From Jaapia argillacea MUCL 33604 (Eukaryota; Basidiomycota; Agaricomycetes; Jaapiales; Jaapiaceae), in NCBI GenBank assembly GCA_000697665.1, contig KL197722.1, forward strand, positions 697,853 through 761,852: 64,000 nucleotides of DNA, written 5' to 3'. The notes under the pieces were generated by a model. It saw only the letters and a list, made by a program, of their open reading frames with translations. It searched no databases and had not been told where the DNA came from. How positions within the stretch are numbered: position 1 is the first letter of the stretch; every line of letters begins with the position of its first letter. Positions 22,541-35,600 of this stretch are shown here, piece after piece. Made by a program: the position numbers and the translations under genes.

Positions 22541-23819
22541 ATGACCAGTACTCTCTCGCCTCTCGTCCAAGCTTTTTCGGGAGCTGTTGGTAGCGCAACA
22601 GCCAATGCGTTGACATATCCTCTTGATCTCGTCACTACCAGGCTGCAAATCACAAAGTCGAAGAAGTTGCGAGGTCTGTGTGCTGATTGTCATTATTTTC
22701 GGGCGTGTTCACTCACGTCGTTACTGGTGAATAGGTTTTCTGGGACTGATTCGCATATTGCGTCATGTAATCCACCAACACGGTTTCGATGCTCTCTACG
22801 ACGGACTCCTGACAGACACCTTTGCGACGATCCTTTCCAAGTGCGTCATCTCTGTGTACTCTTCCTCTTCCTAACCCCAACCCTAATGCTTAACCCTCTC
22901 CCCAGCTTCTTTTACTTCTACGCCTACACTTCCCTCCGCCACATCCTCACCCATCGCAAATCCCTTCGTCTCTCTCCTCCCTCCTCCACACAATCAAAAT
23001 CAAATTCAAGAACCCTCCTTCTCTCTGTTCCAGAAGAGCTGGCAATTGGTTTCGTTGCGGGTGTCCTCAGCCGGGCCATCTCCACTCCGTTAAGCGTCGT
23101 GACGGCTCGGATGCAGGCCGAGGCTGATGGAGATGACGACGAAGAAGTTGGATTGTTGGGTGCTGAGGAAGAAGAAAGAAGAAAAGACAAGGGTGTGATG
23201 GGGGTCGTGAAGAGAATATATGGTGAACGGGGCTTACTTGGGTTTTGGAGAGGTAAGGGAATTCCTTCTCCCTCAAATCGTGCAATATATCTGATGCCTG
23301 TTGCGCCTTGTGAAGGCTTTGAAACCACCATTCTCTTATCCCTAAACCCTTCTCTGACGCTGTACTTGTACCAACTCTTCCGACGTCTACTCCTTCGAGG
23401 GCCAGATCGTGTGTCTCCAAATCCCAAACAAGCCTTCGTCGGTGCTGCAGTCGCAAACTCGATCGGTAAGTATCCTTCCCCCCACTTATTCATCATGTCT
23501 CATTCGAACCATGACTCACCACCACCCCCATCCAGCTGTCGCACTCCTCTACCCCCTAATCCTCGCAAAGACCCGTCTCCAAGCCCAACCTTCTCCCTCT
23601 CGCACTTCTTCTTCATCTTCTTCACTATCCTCATCAGCGCCAACGATCTGGCATGCCGCCTATGCTCAAGACGGTGTTGCAGGTCTCTATCAAGGCTTGG
23701 AGAGCCAAATTTTGAAAGGGTTTTTGGGACAGGGTGTTACGATGATGGTGAAACAGAGGGTTGAAGCTTGGGTCGTGGAGTTGTGGGTTGCTTGGGTGTT
23801 TAAGAAGCGATCCGGGTGA
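22541..23819 (+). CDS. mitochondrial-carrier family protein, PMP47/ANT1-like (probably peroxisomal)
   Basis: Five exons (22541-22673, 22735-22840, 22906-23252, 23316-23465 and 23536-23819) give 339 residues. Three carrier repeats are visible. Repeat 1 starts at FSGAVGSATANALTYPLDLV with signature PLDLVTTRLQ; repeat 2 is GFVAGVLSRAISTPLSVVTA (PLSVVTARMQ); repeat 3 is AVALLYPLILAKTRLQ. Each is followed by the G-x-x-G-L/W-region (LYDGLL, LLGFWRG, LYQGLESQ). The charged residues of signatures 2 and 3 are degenerate (PLS, PLI), as in the peroxisomal PMP47/SLC25A17 group, which moves ATP/AMP and cofactors. An acidic insert (DGDDDEEVGLLGAEEEERR) lies in the second matrix loop, and a Ser-rich insert lies in the third. 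One acceptor is AAG (23315). The peroxisomal assignment is inference from the degenerate repeats and the FFYFYAYTSLR segment after repeat 1. Confidence 0.85.
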
Positions 23820-24243
23820 CTGGATTTGGACGGGGCAAGGGGGTGTGATGGAGACGTTGATAGGTGAAGTATTTTGACTCAGCTGTTCCTTCGTCAGGGG
23901 TGTGTATGGACAACAAGAATATTGTACCGATATGGTATGGGCGGTGAATTGAAGTCGTTCCGTGTTGCTTGTCTTGTGAAGGAAATCGGATATGAACGAG
24001 CCGGTCAGTTGTTGGGCACAGTCGTAGTCCACGAGAGCCTTGGGCTCGGACTGGAGTCCTACGTAGCGCACCGGCCATCCAATCGCCACTATCTATATTC
24101 ATATCTATCATTAAGATGGACTGGCCCGAGAGGCCTCAAGCTCGAGCCCTCAATGGTCACAGCGTGGCAACTGCGTGGTATCGAAGTGCACGGCTTCAGT
24201 GCTCAGCCCTTGCCCGGCAGCTTTCCGCATCTCAACCACCATT
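23820..24243. other. spacer
   Basis: The 3' end of the carrier and the promoter of the next gene. No coding feature is supported. Confidence 0.45.
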
Positions 24244-26539
24244 ATGCCATCTCAAGAAACCCGAATCTTCTCCGAATTCGACGACGAAGACAACCTTGAT
24301 GCGGTGAACCACTTCGACGAAACCCACTCCATCACCGACTCCGACAGCAGCTTCGTCTCTGACCAGCCTGGTCCAGGACGTACCTTGGACAAAGCGCTAT
24401 CGATTATGGGGCGCCATTTAGAGAACGCTCTGAGCAGCATCTCTGAACGATTTGGGAATGGACCCAATGCCGCTATGGATCACTTCCTCGTAGCTGTCGG
24501 TCACACTTTGCATTCACGCTATCGATGGTTCGATCGGCCAGTTCGTTCTTGCAAATTCCTCCGATGCCCTCCGCCTTTATCACAGCTGCTGGAAGACGTT
24601 TTCATTGATTCTCATTTCTGGGACGTTGCCCAAATCTGCGAGGATCGATCGATCGTCGACCTCTGCAAAGGCTTGATATCATATCTCCGGTATGTACTTC
24701 TCCCGCTACCGCTCCACTGACACTAACGGCGACCAGATCCGACAAATCGGGGAACCAGCTTCTCGCTACCTACTATCTTACTGCTCTTGCGTGTTGCAAT
24801 CCGGGTATCATCCCTCACTTGGTTCAGCTTGGCGCCCTGAAAGCTCTCAGTGCCGTGCACTTGCAGCAGTTGTTGCTCCCTAAAGGTGACCAAGCTGGAT
24901 CATTCCTGCTTGCATCATCAAGGCGAGCACTGGTGATGTTCTCGGACTCGACAGCTCTCCCTGTCATCAAGGAGTTCCATTTGGTGGTTGACAAGAGTCG
25001 GTGCCAGCGGGAAGATACGTGTGATCTATCCACTCATAGCTGCCAGCTCCTATCAGACCTTCTCGGGCTCTCTTTGTATGTACTTATCCAGCATATCCAG
25101 ATTTTACTTTAGCATTTATTGATGCTGATTCCATCCAGAAATCCAGAAACACAAATCCTGGTTGCTCATCATCTGAGCTCAAACATGGGGGATATATTTT
25201 ATACCAACAATGCTGACATTCTCCAGCCCAAGTTATCCTTGGCAATCCTAGCTGCCTGGGTGGATCTTGCTCTATCAGCAGATCCTGTGTGCTCTGCTGC
25301 CTTCCGTAGCTTAATAGTCAGGTTGCTGGTTGATTCTGTTTATTCATCCACCAATGATGCTGTGCTATCCCTCTTTGTCTCTCTGCTTCAACGGAAAACT
25401 CAGGGTGGAAATTGTGAGTTTCATCTTGCATATCTGGTGTCTTCATTGCTAACAGACACATTGAAACCAGCTGAGTTTGTCAATTTCATCCTTGGTGGCC
25501 ATGGCCGCTACCGATACAAACCAAATCGTCCTACAAGCAAGCCTGACATAACACATCTAAAGCAGATACTTTCTCAGTCAGCCCATCTCAACCATTTGTC
25601 CATCAGCACTGAGACATTTTCCATGTTGCAAGAAATTGCCTCACCATCACAAGAAATGTGGAGCACTTTTTGTCGTCATTGGACTTTTCCTGGTGTTCCC
25701 CCCTTCAACTTAGACTCCATCCATCTCCGATCTATTTCATCTCCATTACGAATACAACTATGTCACCATCTTCTATCCCTCATCCTCCAGTGAGCCCCTT
25801 TACCCTTTTTTGAATACATGATTGTGTAGTTTGCTCACCATCTCAATTAGTGGTGAATGTTCTTTAGCAGATATTTATCAAATTGCAAGCTATGATATTG
25901 AATGTCACAAGACACTCATCCATCTTCTTGCAAAGTCCACAACCACCTCTGAGGCAGAGGCAGATTGTATTGCCACTCTTCATGAGACACTATTCTCAAG
26001 GTCCACTCCTCCTTTGCACTCTCTCCTCAAAAACAAAGTTCGCAATCAATGGTGTACTGGTATATATCAAGAATCCAGCACCAGTACCTCAAACCAATCT
26101 ACACATTCAAAGGTAGCTCAGACCTAACTCTTTTGAATTTTATTTATACAAATGAATCTAGGTTATGATTGGTCACTATCAGTATGATGGGTATTATATT
26201 GAACACTTAGGTTTGAGGTCACTACCAGCACCAGAGTTACTCCTAGGTCATAGGACCTCTCTACATTGGACTCCAGTCTTCGACTTTCTCACACAGGAAA
26301 ACCATCAAAATCCTGTGAGAGTGACTGGAGATGGCCATGGTAGAGACACATTCATTGCTGGCATTCCAAGCCATCTTCGTGGACAAGTTGGCATATTTGC
26401 AATAGGAAGTGACCTTGTTGTTCCAGAGGAATGGGCATCTTTTTCAATAGAACAGTTGCATATCTTGACTGGTTGCAGCTTCAATGGTCAACTGGCAGAG
26501 GTATATTGGTATAATTGGTGGGCTCTCTTCTTTTTTTGA
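24244..26539 (+). CDS. unrecognised multi-exon protein, family A/B member B
   Basis: Five exons fit one frame: 24244-24689, 24737-25075, 25139-25789, 25851-26112 and 26162-26539. They give 691 residues. The end is uncertain, because a GTATAT at 26502 could start one more intron. The N-terminus (EFDDEDN, SITDSDSSFVSD, GRTLDKALSIMGRHLENAL, GNGPNAAMDHFL) matches member A at 319. The first intron has the same position and phase in both (YLR|). The rest is Leu-rich and helical (SLAILAAWVDLALSADPVCS and similar), reminiscent of ARM/HEAT-type folds but with no repeat I can name. A late Gly-rich part (GDGHGRDTFIAGIPSHLRGQ) has no match in A. From exon 3 onward the DNA is almost free of CpG, while exon 1 is CpG-normal. 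Despite this, no stop codon breaks exons 3-5. Function unknown. Confidence 0.7.
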
Positions 26540-26985
26540 TGAAGGTCTCACTGGGGAACTGAGACAGACTGGTTTTGTTTCATTAGTGGGCAACACAGAT
26601 GCACAAATGCTTTCACTATGGAGGAGTGTGACACTCTGGAATGGATAAAATCAGCAGGCCGGGGATGTTTTGAATGCTGTGAGTGATGGAAGGGGACCTG
26701 CAGATAGCAGTGGCAACAACTTCAAACTCCAAAGAAAGGATAGATGTCACTCAGATGTTGGTGGAGGGATACTGGTTCAATTTGTAAAGGGAGATAGATT
26801 AAAACATAGAGCACTATTTACTTGAGTTGACAGCTTTCAAGCTCCAGGGACAAGCCCCAGCCATGTATAGGAATTAAGAGATATATCAACCTTCCAGGTC
26901 CTTCCTCAACCAACAAAGAGCCATTACCGGACTTCATCAGCCAGATGCTGGACAAGAGATGCCCAACAATACTCTATTCAATACG
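25076..26985. other. CpG desert
   Basis: By hand I count 13 CpG in 25,081-26,940 (1,860 nt), against four to six per 60 nt in 24,241-24,420. CpG returns quickly after about 26,990 (seven in 27,061-27,120). TG and CA are abundant inside. This is the pattern left by long-term deamination of methylated CpG. It covers exons 3-5 of gene B and about 450 bp beyond. Confidence 0.85.
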
Positions 26986-29633
26986 GGGTCAAATGCTTTG
27001 AATCTGACAGTTATTCCAGCAGATGGGAGAACATCGAAAAGAGTATCGAGAAGTAGAGTAAGGGACAACTACGACAATACGTCAGGGATCTCTCGCGAGC
27101 CGACATCCTCCGACATCCACGAAGACAATGGGACCAGGATTGGGATCTTATACATCGTCTCGAGCGAGGATAAATTTGCGACACACTTAGGAACGGTCGA
27201 GAGTCAAGCGGATACGACAGAAGCGCCGTTCGGGTCGATATCGACAGAATGGGGGGCTTGCAACAGACTGGGTTACCCATGTGAGTGGACTCACCCAGCG
27301 TTTATCGAGAAGGGGCATCAATTTCGGGGCGGTGAGTTATTCGAGGGCGAGAGTGCGAAGGCCGCACGAAGTATGGTTTGAGAAATCGCCGTGTTGAAAC
27401 CCTCTAAACCGCTCGGCTACCGTAAGGATATCACGACCAGCTTGTCTTTCTGTTTTGGGGACTCGGGGCTGGTGTATGCATTTGATAGTAGTTTTGGTTG
27501 AGGAGCTAATAGAGGGATCCATAGTTGACTGGGGAAGCAGGTCTGGACGTTGAGAACAACAGAGGGAGTTGTTGGAGGGAGAGATTACGTATGTCGACTT
27601 GGTTTGAAAACGACGATTCGGAAGGGCGGGGAGGACACCTGCCTCAGAGCCGGTGTTCAAACCCAAAGGAGTTAAAATCATGGTGGCCGGTATTCGAGCG
27701 ACATGCACTTCGTGGTCACGAGGACCTGGAGGGGGCTATTTGAACAGGGGAGGATGTGGTTAGTAGATGCGACTCAATGACGAGGAACGAACTTTACGAA
27801 TGACGAGCAGCGAGACGAGTGATAGCCACTACGAAGTTGGCGAGTGAGGTTGGTGGATAGTTCGGGGGTTCAAGTTTTGATTTGATTCGAAAGCCATCTA
27901 TGAAAGTCGGGACCTCCCCGCATCCCTTCCCCTAGGCCTCTTGCATTCGAATCTGAATCAATGAGTTCGAGCAAACCACCAGATATTGGACACACTTTAC
28001 GGCACATGTCTAGACACGTGGATGATGACACCCCTCGTGATCGCAAACTATAAGTTTAACTTAGAACCATCGCACAAGGTCAGATCAGGTGGGTAACGAC
28101 GCACGAAGGGTAAAGATCCGCATGACGGCCGCGACTCGGTGTTTAATGTTCATTAATGGGCCCGGGAGTTTATCCATGTGTCGGGAAGAATCTATTAAGC
28201 TATTATCGACGAAGGGGGTGGAGATAATAGTATGAGGCGTCGAGTCGTCGTGGTGCTCATACCGGAGGAGGGACGGTTCTGTGTCCACCTGCAAGACTGC
28301 AGCACGTTCTAAGCAGGACGACCTTGCGTAGGAAGTAACGACCAACGGAGTAGGCGACTCAGATGTCCACGGAGAAGGTAAGGTTTTGATCATGGGGTAC
28401 TGTAACCTAATGTCAGGAGAGTCGAACATCAGATTTCGGTTCCTACAGAGGGAAGAAGGTCGCGATTCAGCACGGGATGAAACGGGAGGGGTTAAGATGC
28501 TTATCCGATACCGTGCTGTGTTTGAACTCTGTGGATTTCGAGATAAAAAGAGTGCAGTTGGCGTTTGAGGCGGGAAGTACGCCTTCAAGTTCGGGATCAT
28601 CATCGCCAGTAATCCTCGCCAAAGGAAGGTTGATTGATTGAAGAATCTTTGGTGTTTATTCGAAATTTGACATGTATAATTCGAGTCGTGAGACTGGGTA
28701 AGTGCGGGTTTCAAGGATCCCCCTTGTGTCGATTGGTGTTGATAATTGGGTTTAGGAACAGAGTCGTGAGCTATGGGAAGTGTTCGAAGGAGATGAGATC
28801 GAAGGATGAGGAGAGAGGAGAGAGTGGGAGTTCGGCGGCGAACTTGCAATCATTTACTTTGCAATCGCAATCGTATGTTTTTTCCAGTCCTGGATGAGAT
28901 GGGTTGACTTATGGGGGTGGAACTTGTAGCTTCAGAGAAATTCGGCGAAGAGATTTGGAGAGGCCGGTGTTCTCGACGCGGGGTTCCAGGGAGAAAGATG
29001 GAAGGAGGTAGGACTCGGATTGCGCAAGCGGTTATTGGGCTGTTGGGGAAGAGACGTGAGGGATGGTTGGCGACTAGTGTTTGTACGATATAAGTTATGT
29101 GACCGAGATTAGTTATTTGTACTCTTTTTATGCTGCTATGTCGCTCACCTCTCGAAGAGGTTTGGAAGTCAGCTCGCTGAGGACATCGACACTGGAGCTG
29201 CGAGCATCAGTGGACTACGAGAGTCTGACTCGGAGGAAGTTGGGAACGAAGATGGGGGAACCTAACGGGAAAGCAGGTGAAACGGAGGGATCATGAAGTT
29301 GTTTGAAGATCAAACCACCTGCAGTAGTGTATCCGGATCCGGAACTAGACATAAACTGACCTAAAAAAAAGTCGTCCTCTGGGTCTCCGTTGTTGAAAAG
29401 CCGCCCAAAAAAGGAGTCCGCGATTCGAAGGATGAGCGGTCCAAAAGAGGACATGGCAGAAAAACGTGGGATTACTGGATTTGGAAACGCAGAGATTTTC
29501 TTTCGATCCTCGAGCCTCCAATGTTTCCTACTTGCTAGTCTCTCTGCTCTGTCCAGGTCTCTGTTATTTCGATATCCCCTTCGTTCACATTTGGACCTTA
29601 CCATCCCCTCCAAACTCAGGTTTTGACCAAATA
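26540..29633. other. 3.1-kb region without a supported gene
   Basis: The first ~450 bp continue the CpG desert. The rest is CpG-normal. The longest frame is on the minus strand (28849-28085, 254 codons, no ATG at its left end; internal MMIPNLKAYF). It has no recognisable domain and is rich in Ser, Thr and Pro. A 79-codon ATG frame on the minus strand (29454-29215, MSSFGPLILRIADSFF) diverges from UTP20. Its flanks hold splice-like sites, so it might be the first exon of an unresolved gene. A CNRLGYPCEW string near 27,260-27,290 looks like the end of a Zn2Cys6 cluster, but the rest of the motif is missing. Confidence 0.35.
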
Positions 29634-32600
29634 ATGGACTCTGACGATGAATACGAAGTACAAGAACGACCTGCGAAAAGGTTCAAGGTGCGTTTGAGCC
29701 TTGAGGCAGGGGAGGAATGGTGCTGATGGGATCTTGTCCTTTAGCATCAATCGTATAAACAATCTTTAAAAGATGTACACCTCCCATCTGCGTTCGTTCA
29801 AACGAAATTTGATCATGACCTTCCTGTGAGTATTTATCTCTAACGATACTCTCGTTCTATCCACACTTTGTTCCACGAACGCATCTTTGCTCTTCTCAAC
29901 GTATTCCCCCCTTTGTGTCATCCCACACCGATTCACCTCTGAAGGATTTGTATGCTGAAATTTGTTCGATTTTCTAGGACGACGCCTCACATTTCCATGA
30001 AGCTCTCGAACACTGGCGTCAACTTAACCTCTCGCCCTCTTTCATTAAATTCGCCAATGGAGCTGATGGGTTATCAGCTTCGATGCCATCACTTCTGCAT
30101 CACTGGAAGGATGTCGTGGATTTGTGGATAGAGGCGCTGGAGGGTTCGGATGATAATGGATTGGTCGCCCTGCTAGAGTGAGTTAGCGCCTGGCCTTCGT
30201 TCACACCATGCAACTCCAGGTCTAACTTTACTATTTGCGTGATACAGTTTGTTACAGAAGTTAACACATGATTTACGTTCAACCCTCTGTCCCGTTTACA
30301 AGTCCATCCTTACTCGCCTCCTTAAACTTCTACCAAAAGCCATTCCTGCAGAGGCGCTTACCAGTCTTCTTTCTACCCTTTCTTCGATTTTCCGACATCT
30401 TCTGTTACCTCTAACGTCGCAAGACGCTCAAAATGCGCCCGCCGAAGTAAAGGACATGCAAGATGTACTGCTTGAGACGTGGGATATGGTGAGGGACTCG
30501 TTGGCGAAATGCAATCCGGATGTACAGAAGGCGGCAGCGGAGGTCTGGGGTGGGGTTTTGAGGCGGATGAGAGGTAGTGTGAGGGAGAGGTCCGTTTGGT
30601 TGATGCTTGGTGCGGAAGGGAAAGGCATGGAGGGTATTGAGGATTCATGTGCTTGGATTATTGTTTTCGCTTGCAAGGTACATATCGTCACCACCTCCAC
30701 CGCCCTTCCGATCTTCCTTTGATATCAACCTTTTTTTTTTCGGGGAACACAGTCTGTCTCGCAAACCTTGCACACCTCTGCCCCCTCGATTGTCACCTCG
30801 CTCCTAACCTTCCACCTTTCGAGCCACGAACAAGATGCAGAACGGACGTATACATTGATCCGGAGGGTTTTGACTGCACTTATCCATCATGTAAAGAATG
30901 CGGATCAGTTTGAGAGTATAGCTGGATTTGTGGTGGGGAGATTCTGTGAGGTATTTGCGGGTGACGGCATAGATGACGAGGAAATGGAGAGGAAGAGGCG
31001 GATTTGTGAAGTTGTAGCCGTTTTGGTCAGTGTGAGGGGAGGCTCGAGGGTAGCTGGTACGTCTCTCCTAGTTCTTGCTGTTTCTCTGTTATCGGGAATT
31101 GATTGGTTATTTGGATTAATTAGCAAAATACCTAGCCACAATCTTCACAACCTTACCCTCGATTCCCCTCAGGCAAGCCCTCCAACCCTCCCTCCTAAAA
31201 CTCACCACATCTTCCCTGCTCGCATCCGACCTATCTCTATCTCTCGGTCCCGGTCGGAAAGTCCTTGAACATGCTTGGACGGTACCGTCCTTTGGTTTGA
31301 GGCTCTCCGGGGCGTTGGCGGAAATACAGTGGGGAGGCCTGAAGTTGGTTGGGTTACCCATTATACTCAAGAACTTGGAGAAGATGTTGGAGGAGGAGCC
31401 GGTGGCGATGTTGAGGCTGTTAAAGGAATTGAGCGCTGGGAAGGTGCTCGGGAGCGGCGATTGGGAGGGGAAGGTGGATAGGTGGGTTTTGGAGAGGTTG
31501 GGAGGTTGGGAGAAGAGTGAAGCCTCGGTATCCTCTGTTTTTTCGTCTACTTGTTGGCTTTGAGATTGACTGGTTCACTTTCAAGGTCGCGGAGCTCTCA
31601 GATATCCTTTGTCTCTCACCACACCTACCTTCCGTACCTACTTCTTTGGTCACGATCATTGATACCTCGCTATCCGCGGACGACCCAGAAGAGGATTATA
31701 AGGAGACATACGCGAATAATGCTTGGGTCACAGGTGCCTGTATGCGTTGTCTGGCTGAGCGGAGCGAGATGGGTTGGGTTGGAAAAGTTCATTTGATGGG
31801 ATGGGTTGGGAAGGTATTGGAGAAGTGGAGTTGGTCGGATTCCGTGCTGGGTGGGTTGGTGGCTCTCCTCGATGCCAGGTACGTCGGTTTTGATCTAGGG
31901 TTGCATCCATTCTCAACGATCGATTCGCAGTTCGTCTCTTGGTCTCCATCAACTATCGCCCTTGTCCGCAGCTTACACCTCACTGCAAACCTGTCTACAA
32001 TCCCATTCACGGAACCTACGCTTGAATGCGCTCCGACTCCTAACATCTCCTATCACTCAACTCTCCTCGACCACATCTGATATAATCAAACGATGTTTGG
32101 GAGCAGAGGAGGTTGCTCTTGACGTGCAGAGTGTTCGGGAGAGGATCGTCAAAACTAAGCGGTTGGCACCGGCTGTGAGTGGAGAGAGTGAGGCGGACGT
32201 TTGTGTGAAGTGGTTGATAGGTTTGTGGCATCACCTTCTCCCCTTTGCGACACCACACTGACTCGGGTTTCTTCAGCACAACTGAAGGTTAACTTAAGAC
32301 CGCTTTGGGCACCAGTCATCGAGACCCTCCATGCACTCTCCCAGCGGTATGGTGATATTGTTTGGACGCATTTGTTTCGTGAACTCCAATCTTTGGAAGC
32401 GCTGGGAGGGAAAGCGCCTATGCCGGAATGGATGAAACGGTCTGCTGGTGATGATGAAGATGGGGGTATTTCGGAGGAGGAAAAGACGTGGAGGGATCCT
32501 AGTGCGCATAAAATGCGGATAGTGACTTATCGCTGGTTACAAAGGGATGTCGCGCGGGTGCATATACGAGAGGTGCGAGCAACTTTGGGTCGTGGCTGGT

Positions 32601-35600
32601 TTCTCAACTCATCTGATATTTCTCCAGGCTCAACTTTCCAACGACCGATTGGACCTGGCGAATTACGAGTCTCAGCTCCTCCTTGCTCTGGGGGAATGTT
32701 CGAGTGTCGCCGAGAAACATAACCGCGAACTTATCCCCTTCTTCCTGTCCCTCTCCGCTCCCGAGCCTCCGTCCAAGTTACCCCGACATAAACTTTCTGA
32801 ATGGCTAACACTATTCTCGAAGTTCTCCAACCCGAAAGCACTTACTTCGACCGATGACCTACACAATCTCTACATCATCCTTCTCTCCCATCCCGATAGG
32901 GCGCTGCAGAAACTTGCCTTGTCGTGCTTGTTGACTTACGAGTCACCGCATCTTCAGCCACACGAGACAACCCTTGAGGCCTTGTTGGATGACGCCAGGT
33001 GGCGAGAACAGCTAACGTCTCTGGACATATCTGCTATCGAGCAACAAGATAGGGCCGAGCTCGTGGACGTCCTGACTCGGTTATTATTTGGGTTGATGTT
33101 GGAGAAGAGAGGTCGTTCTCGGGGTGCGGATCGGAGGTCAGCGATATTAACGGCCTTTGGAGGTTGTTCGGACGAAGAGTTGGGCTTGTTGGTTGATTTG
33201 ATGTTAGGACCTTTTGCGGAAACGGAGGTTCAGAGAAGTTCCCCTTTTGACGTCGTCCCAGTGAAGGAAGGCATCACTTCGGCGCAGCAAGTTGGATTTC
33301 TGACATTACTCGGAGATGTATTGCGAAATCTCGGTTCGCGATTGGTACAACGATGGCCTTCGTTAGTGGGGACGACTATCGGTTTGTTGGCTCATGCCCA
33401 GGAACGCATTGATTCGAAGTCGCAAGGTGGCGAGGATGGCGAGGAAGTTGAAGAAGAGGAAGCTCCAGTGGAAGGCGATTCCCCATCCAGGTCGATACGG
33501 ATTGTTCGACAACTTGGCATGAAGCGCTTCGCCGACTTCTTCCGCCAACCCATACCTTTTGATTTTCACCCTTACATGACGGCGGCATTCCGGACCTTTA
33601 TCTCACCTCGACTTCCCCTCTTCGAGTCGGAGAACATCCAGTCGCCTTCGACTCTTCTTGAATTATTCCACACATGGACTCTTCGACAAGAATTCGTCCC
33701 CATCCTTGTTGACTACGACAGCCGCGTTATTCCCAAGATCTATGCATGCCTTGTGGCTGCGAACGTCAAGCCGGCTGTCGTGGCCCGGATTTTCGACATC
33801 CTTGAGCACCTGCTCTCATTTGCATCCACAGACAAGGCCATATTCGAGTCTGTGTTACGCCCTCACATATCGCTACTCCTTACGAATTTATCAAGTCTTG
33901 TCGAGAAAGGGCAAGGCGTGACGTCCGTCGCCACTCCTCTAGGCCAACGACAAATTGGCATCCTCTCCGAAATCGCCCCATACCTTACGGACCCCGTCCA
34001 AGCATCGAAACTTTTGGCACTGTTTGTACCGATCCTTCGTAAACCATGGAAGCTTGTCAACGAAAAGATTAAGCTTAACCTGTTGAAAATCTTGGAAAGC
34101 ATCTTCCCCCTTGTCTCAGAGCTTCGTGACCCAAGTTCGACGACATATACCAAGACCTGCGATGCGCTCGCTCTGCTATTCCAAACACTTCGAGGGCGTC
34201 CAGCCCGTCTTGCTCTCGTGTCCACTGTGCACAAACTGGCCACCATCGACCCATCACTCCAAACCTTGGCAGATCTTCTGGAGTCATTGAATGCTTTCTC
34301 AGCCAAACGAATGGAACAACCCGATTTTGAGCGCCGACTTGATGCATTCGCTGAGCTAAACGACAAGCTTCACGACTCGTTGCTTCCCATCCAGTGGACA
34401 TTCGTACTATACGACACGCTGCATTGTATTCAAGATCCAGACGAACTGGCGGTGCGCAACAGTGCGGCGTCTGCCATGAAACGGTTCATCGATAAAGTCG
34501 CGGAGCAGCCAACTTCGGAATACGAACGAATATTCATTCGGACCTTGTTTCCCGCTCTCAAGAAAGGACTCAGGGCCAAGCACGACATGGTTCGTGCGGA
34601 GATTTTGTCTGTGATTGCGTATGCTATCAGCATGTGCGATCGTTTGGAGTCTTTGCGGGAAATGAGGGTATTATTGGCTGGTGGCGATGAAGAAGCGAAC
34701 TTTTTCAACAATATTCTTCATGTTCAGGTCCATCGGCGCACCAGAGCCCTCCGTCGCTTAGCAGAATACGTCGACGAAGGTCATATTCGCAGCGGAACGC
34801 TTGCTGAAGTGTTGATCCCACTCGTCAGCAACTTCATTGCATCGACCACATCTGTTGATCACCTACTCGTCAACGAGGCTATCAATACTACCGGCCGCAT
34901 GGCAAAGCATCTGAAATGGGGTGCCTACCACGGCCTCGTTCAACAGTACCTGCGATTATGCCAGAAGAAGGATGAGTCCGAGAAAGTGTATGTCAGGACA
35001 CTTGTTTCCCTTCTCGATAGCTTCCACTTTCCCATGGATGAAGTCGTTGTGGATGTTGAGAAGTCAGACGCCCCGGCCGACGAAGAAGCCACCGATGAAC
35101 CAGTGGCTACCTCGATCCCGACGCTCGGTCCAGATTTGGCTCGGATAGAGGATGCGGTGAACAACCGACTTTTGCCAAGTCTTCTTCGACACTTGGAGAA
35201 ACGAGACGAGATAGAGGACAGTATGAGAATACCCATCGCCGTTGGTGTCGTGCAAATAGCGAAACACTTGCCCGAGAAGGCTCGCCAATCGTACATCTCA
35301 CGGCTCTTGACCATCGTCAGTCAAATTCTCCGCAGCAAGTCTCAGGATACTCGCGACTTGGTCAAAGAGACTCTATGTCGGATGACCGTCATTTTGGGCC
35401 CACGTTACCTTCCCTCAATCCTGCAAGAAATGCGATCCGCGCTGCAACGAGGTCCTCAGCTCCATGTCCTGGCGTTCTCCGTCCATTCAATCCTTACGCA
35501 CATCACACAGCCAGAATATGTTGCGACCTTCGACAACCTTGATGGCTGTGTCGATCACATCTCCCATATCTCTGCCGAAGTTATCTTCGGCCAATCAGGC

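Noticed and set aside
13996-24243. A terpenoid biosynthesis cluster around the GGPP synthase
   Set aside because: No terpene cyclase, P450, oxidoreductase or cluster transporter lies nearby; the neighbours are GCN1, low-complexity or unknown proteins and a carrier.
25076-26985. Ascomycete-type RIP as the cause of the composition shift
   Set aside because: Classical RIP acts on CpA and raises TpA and stop codons. Here CpG is what is missing, CA and TG remain frequent, and the frames stay open.
27100-27380. A Zn2Cys6 transcription factor (CNRLGYPCEW string)
   Set aside because: Only the last part of a cysteine cluster can be read; the upstream CxxC...CD...C pattern is missing and no fungal-specific TF domain follows.
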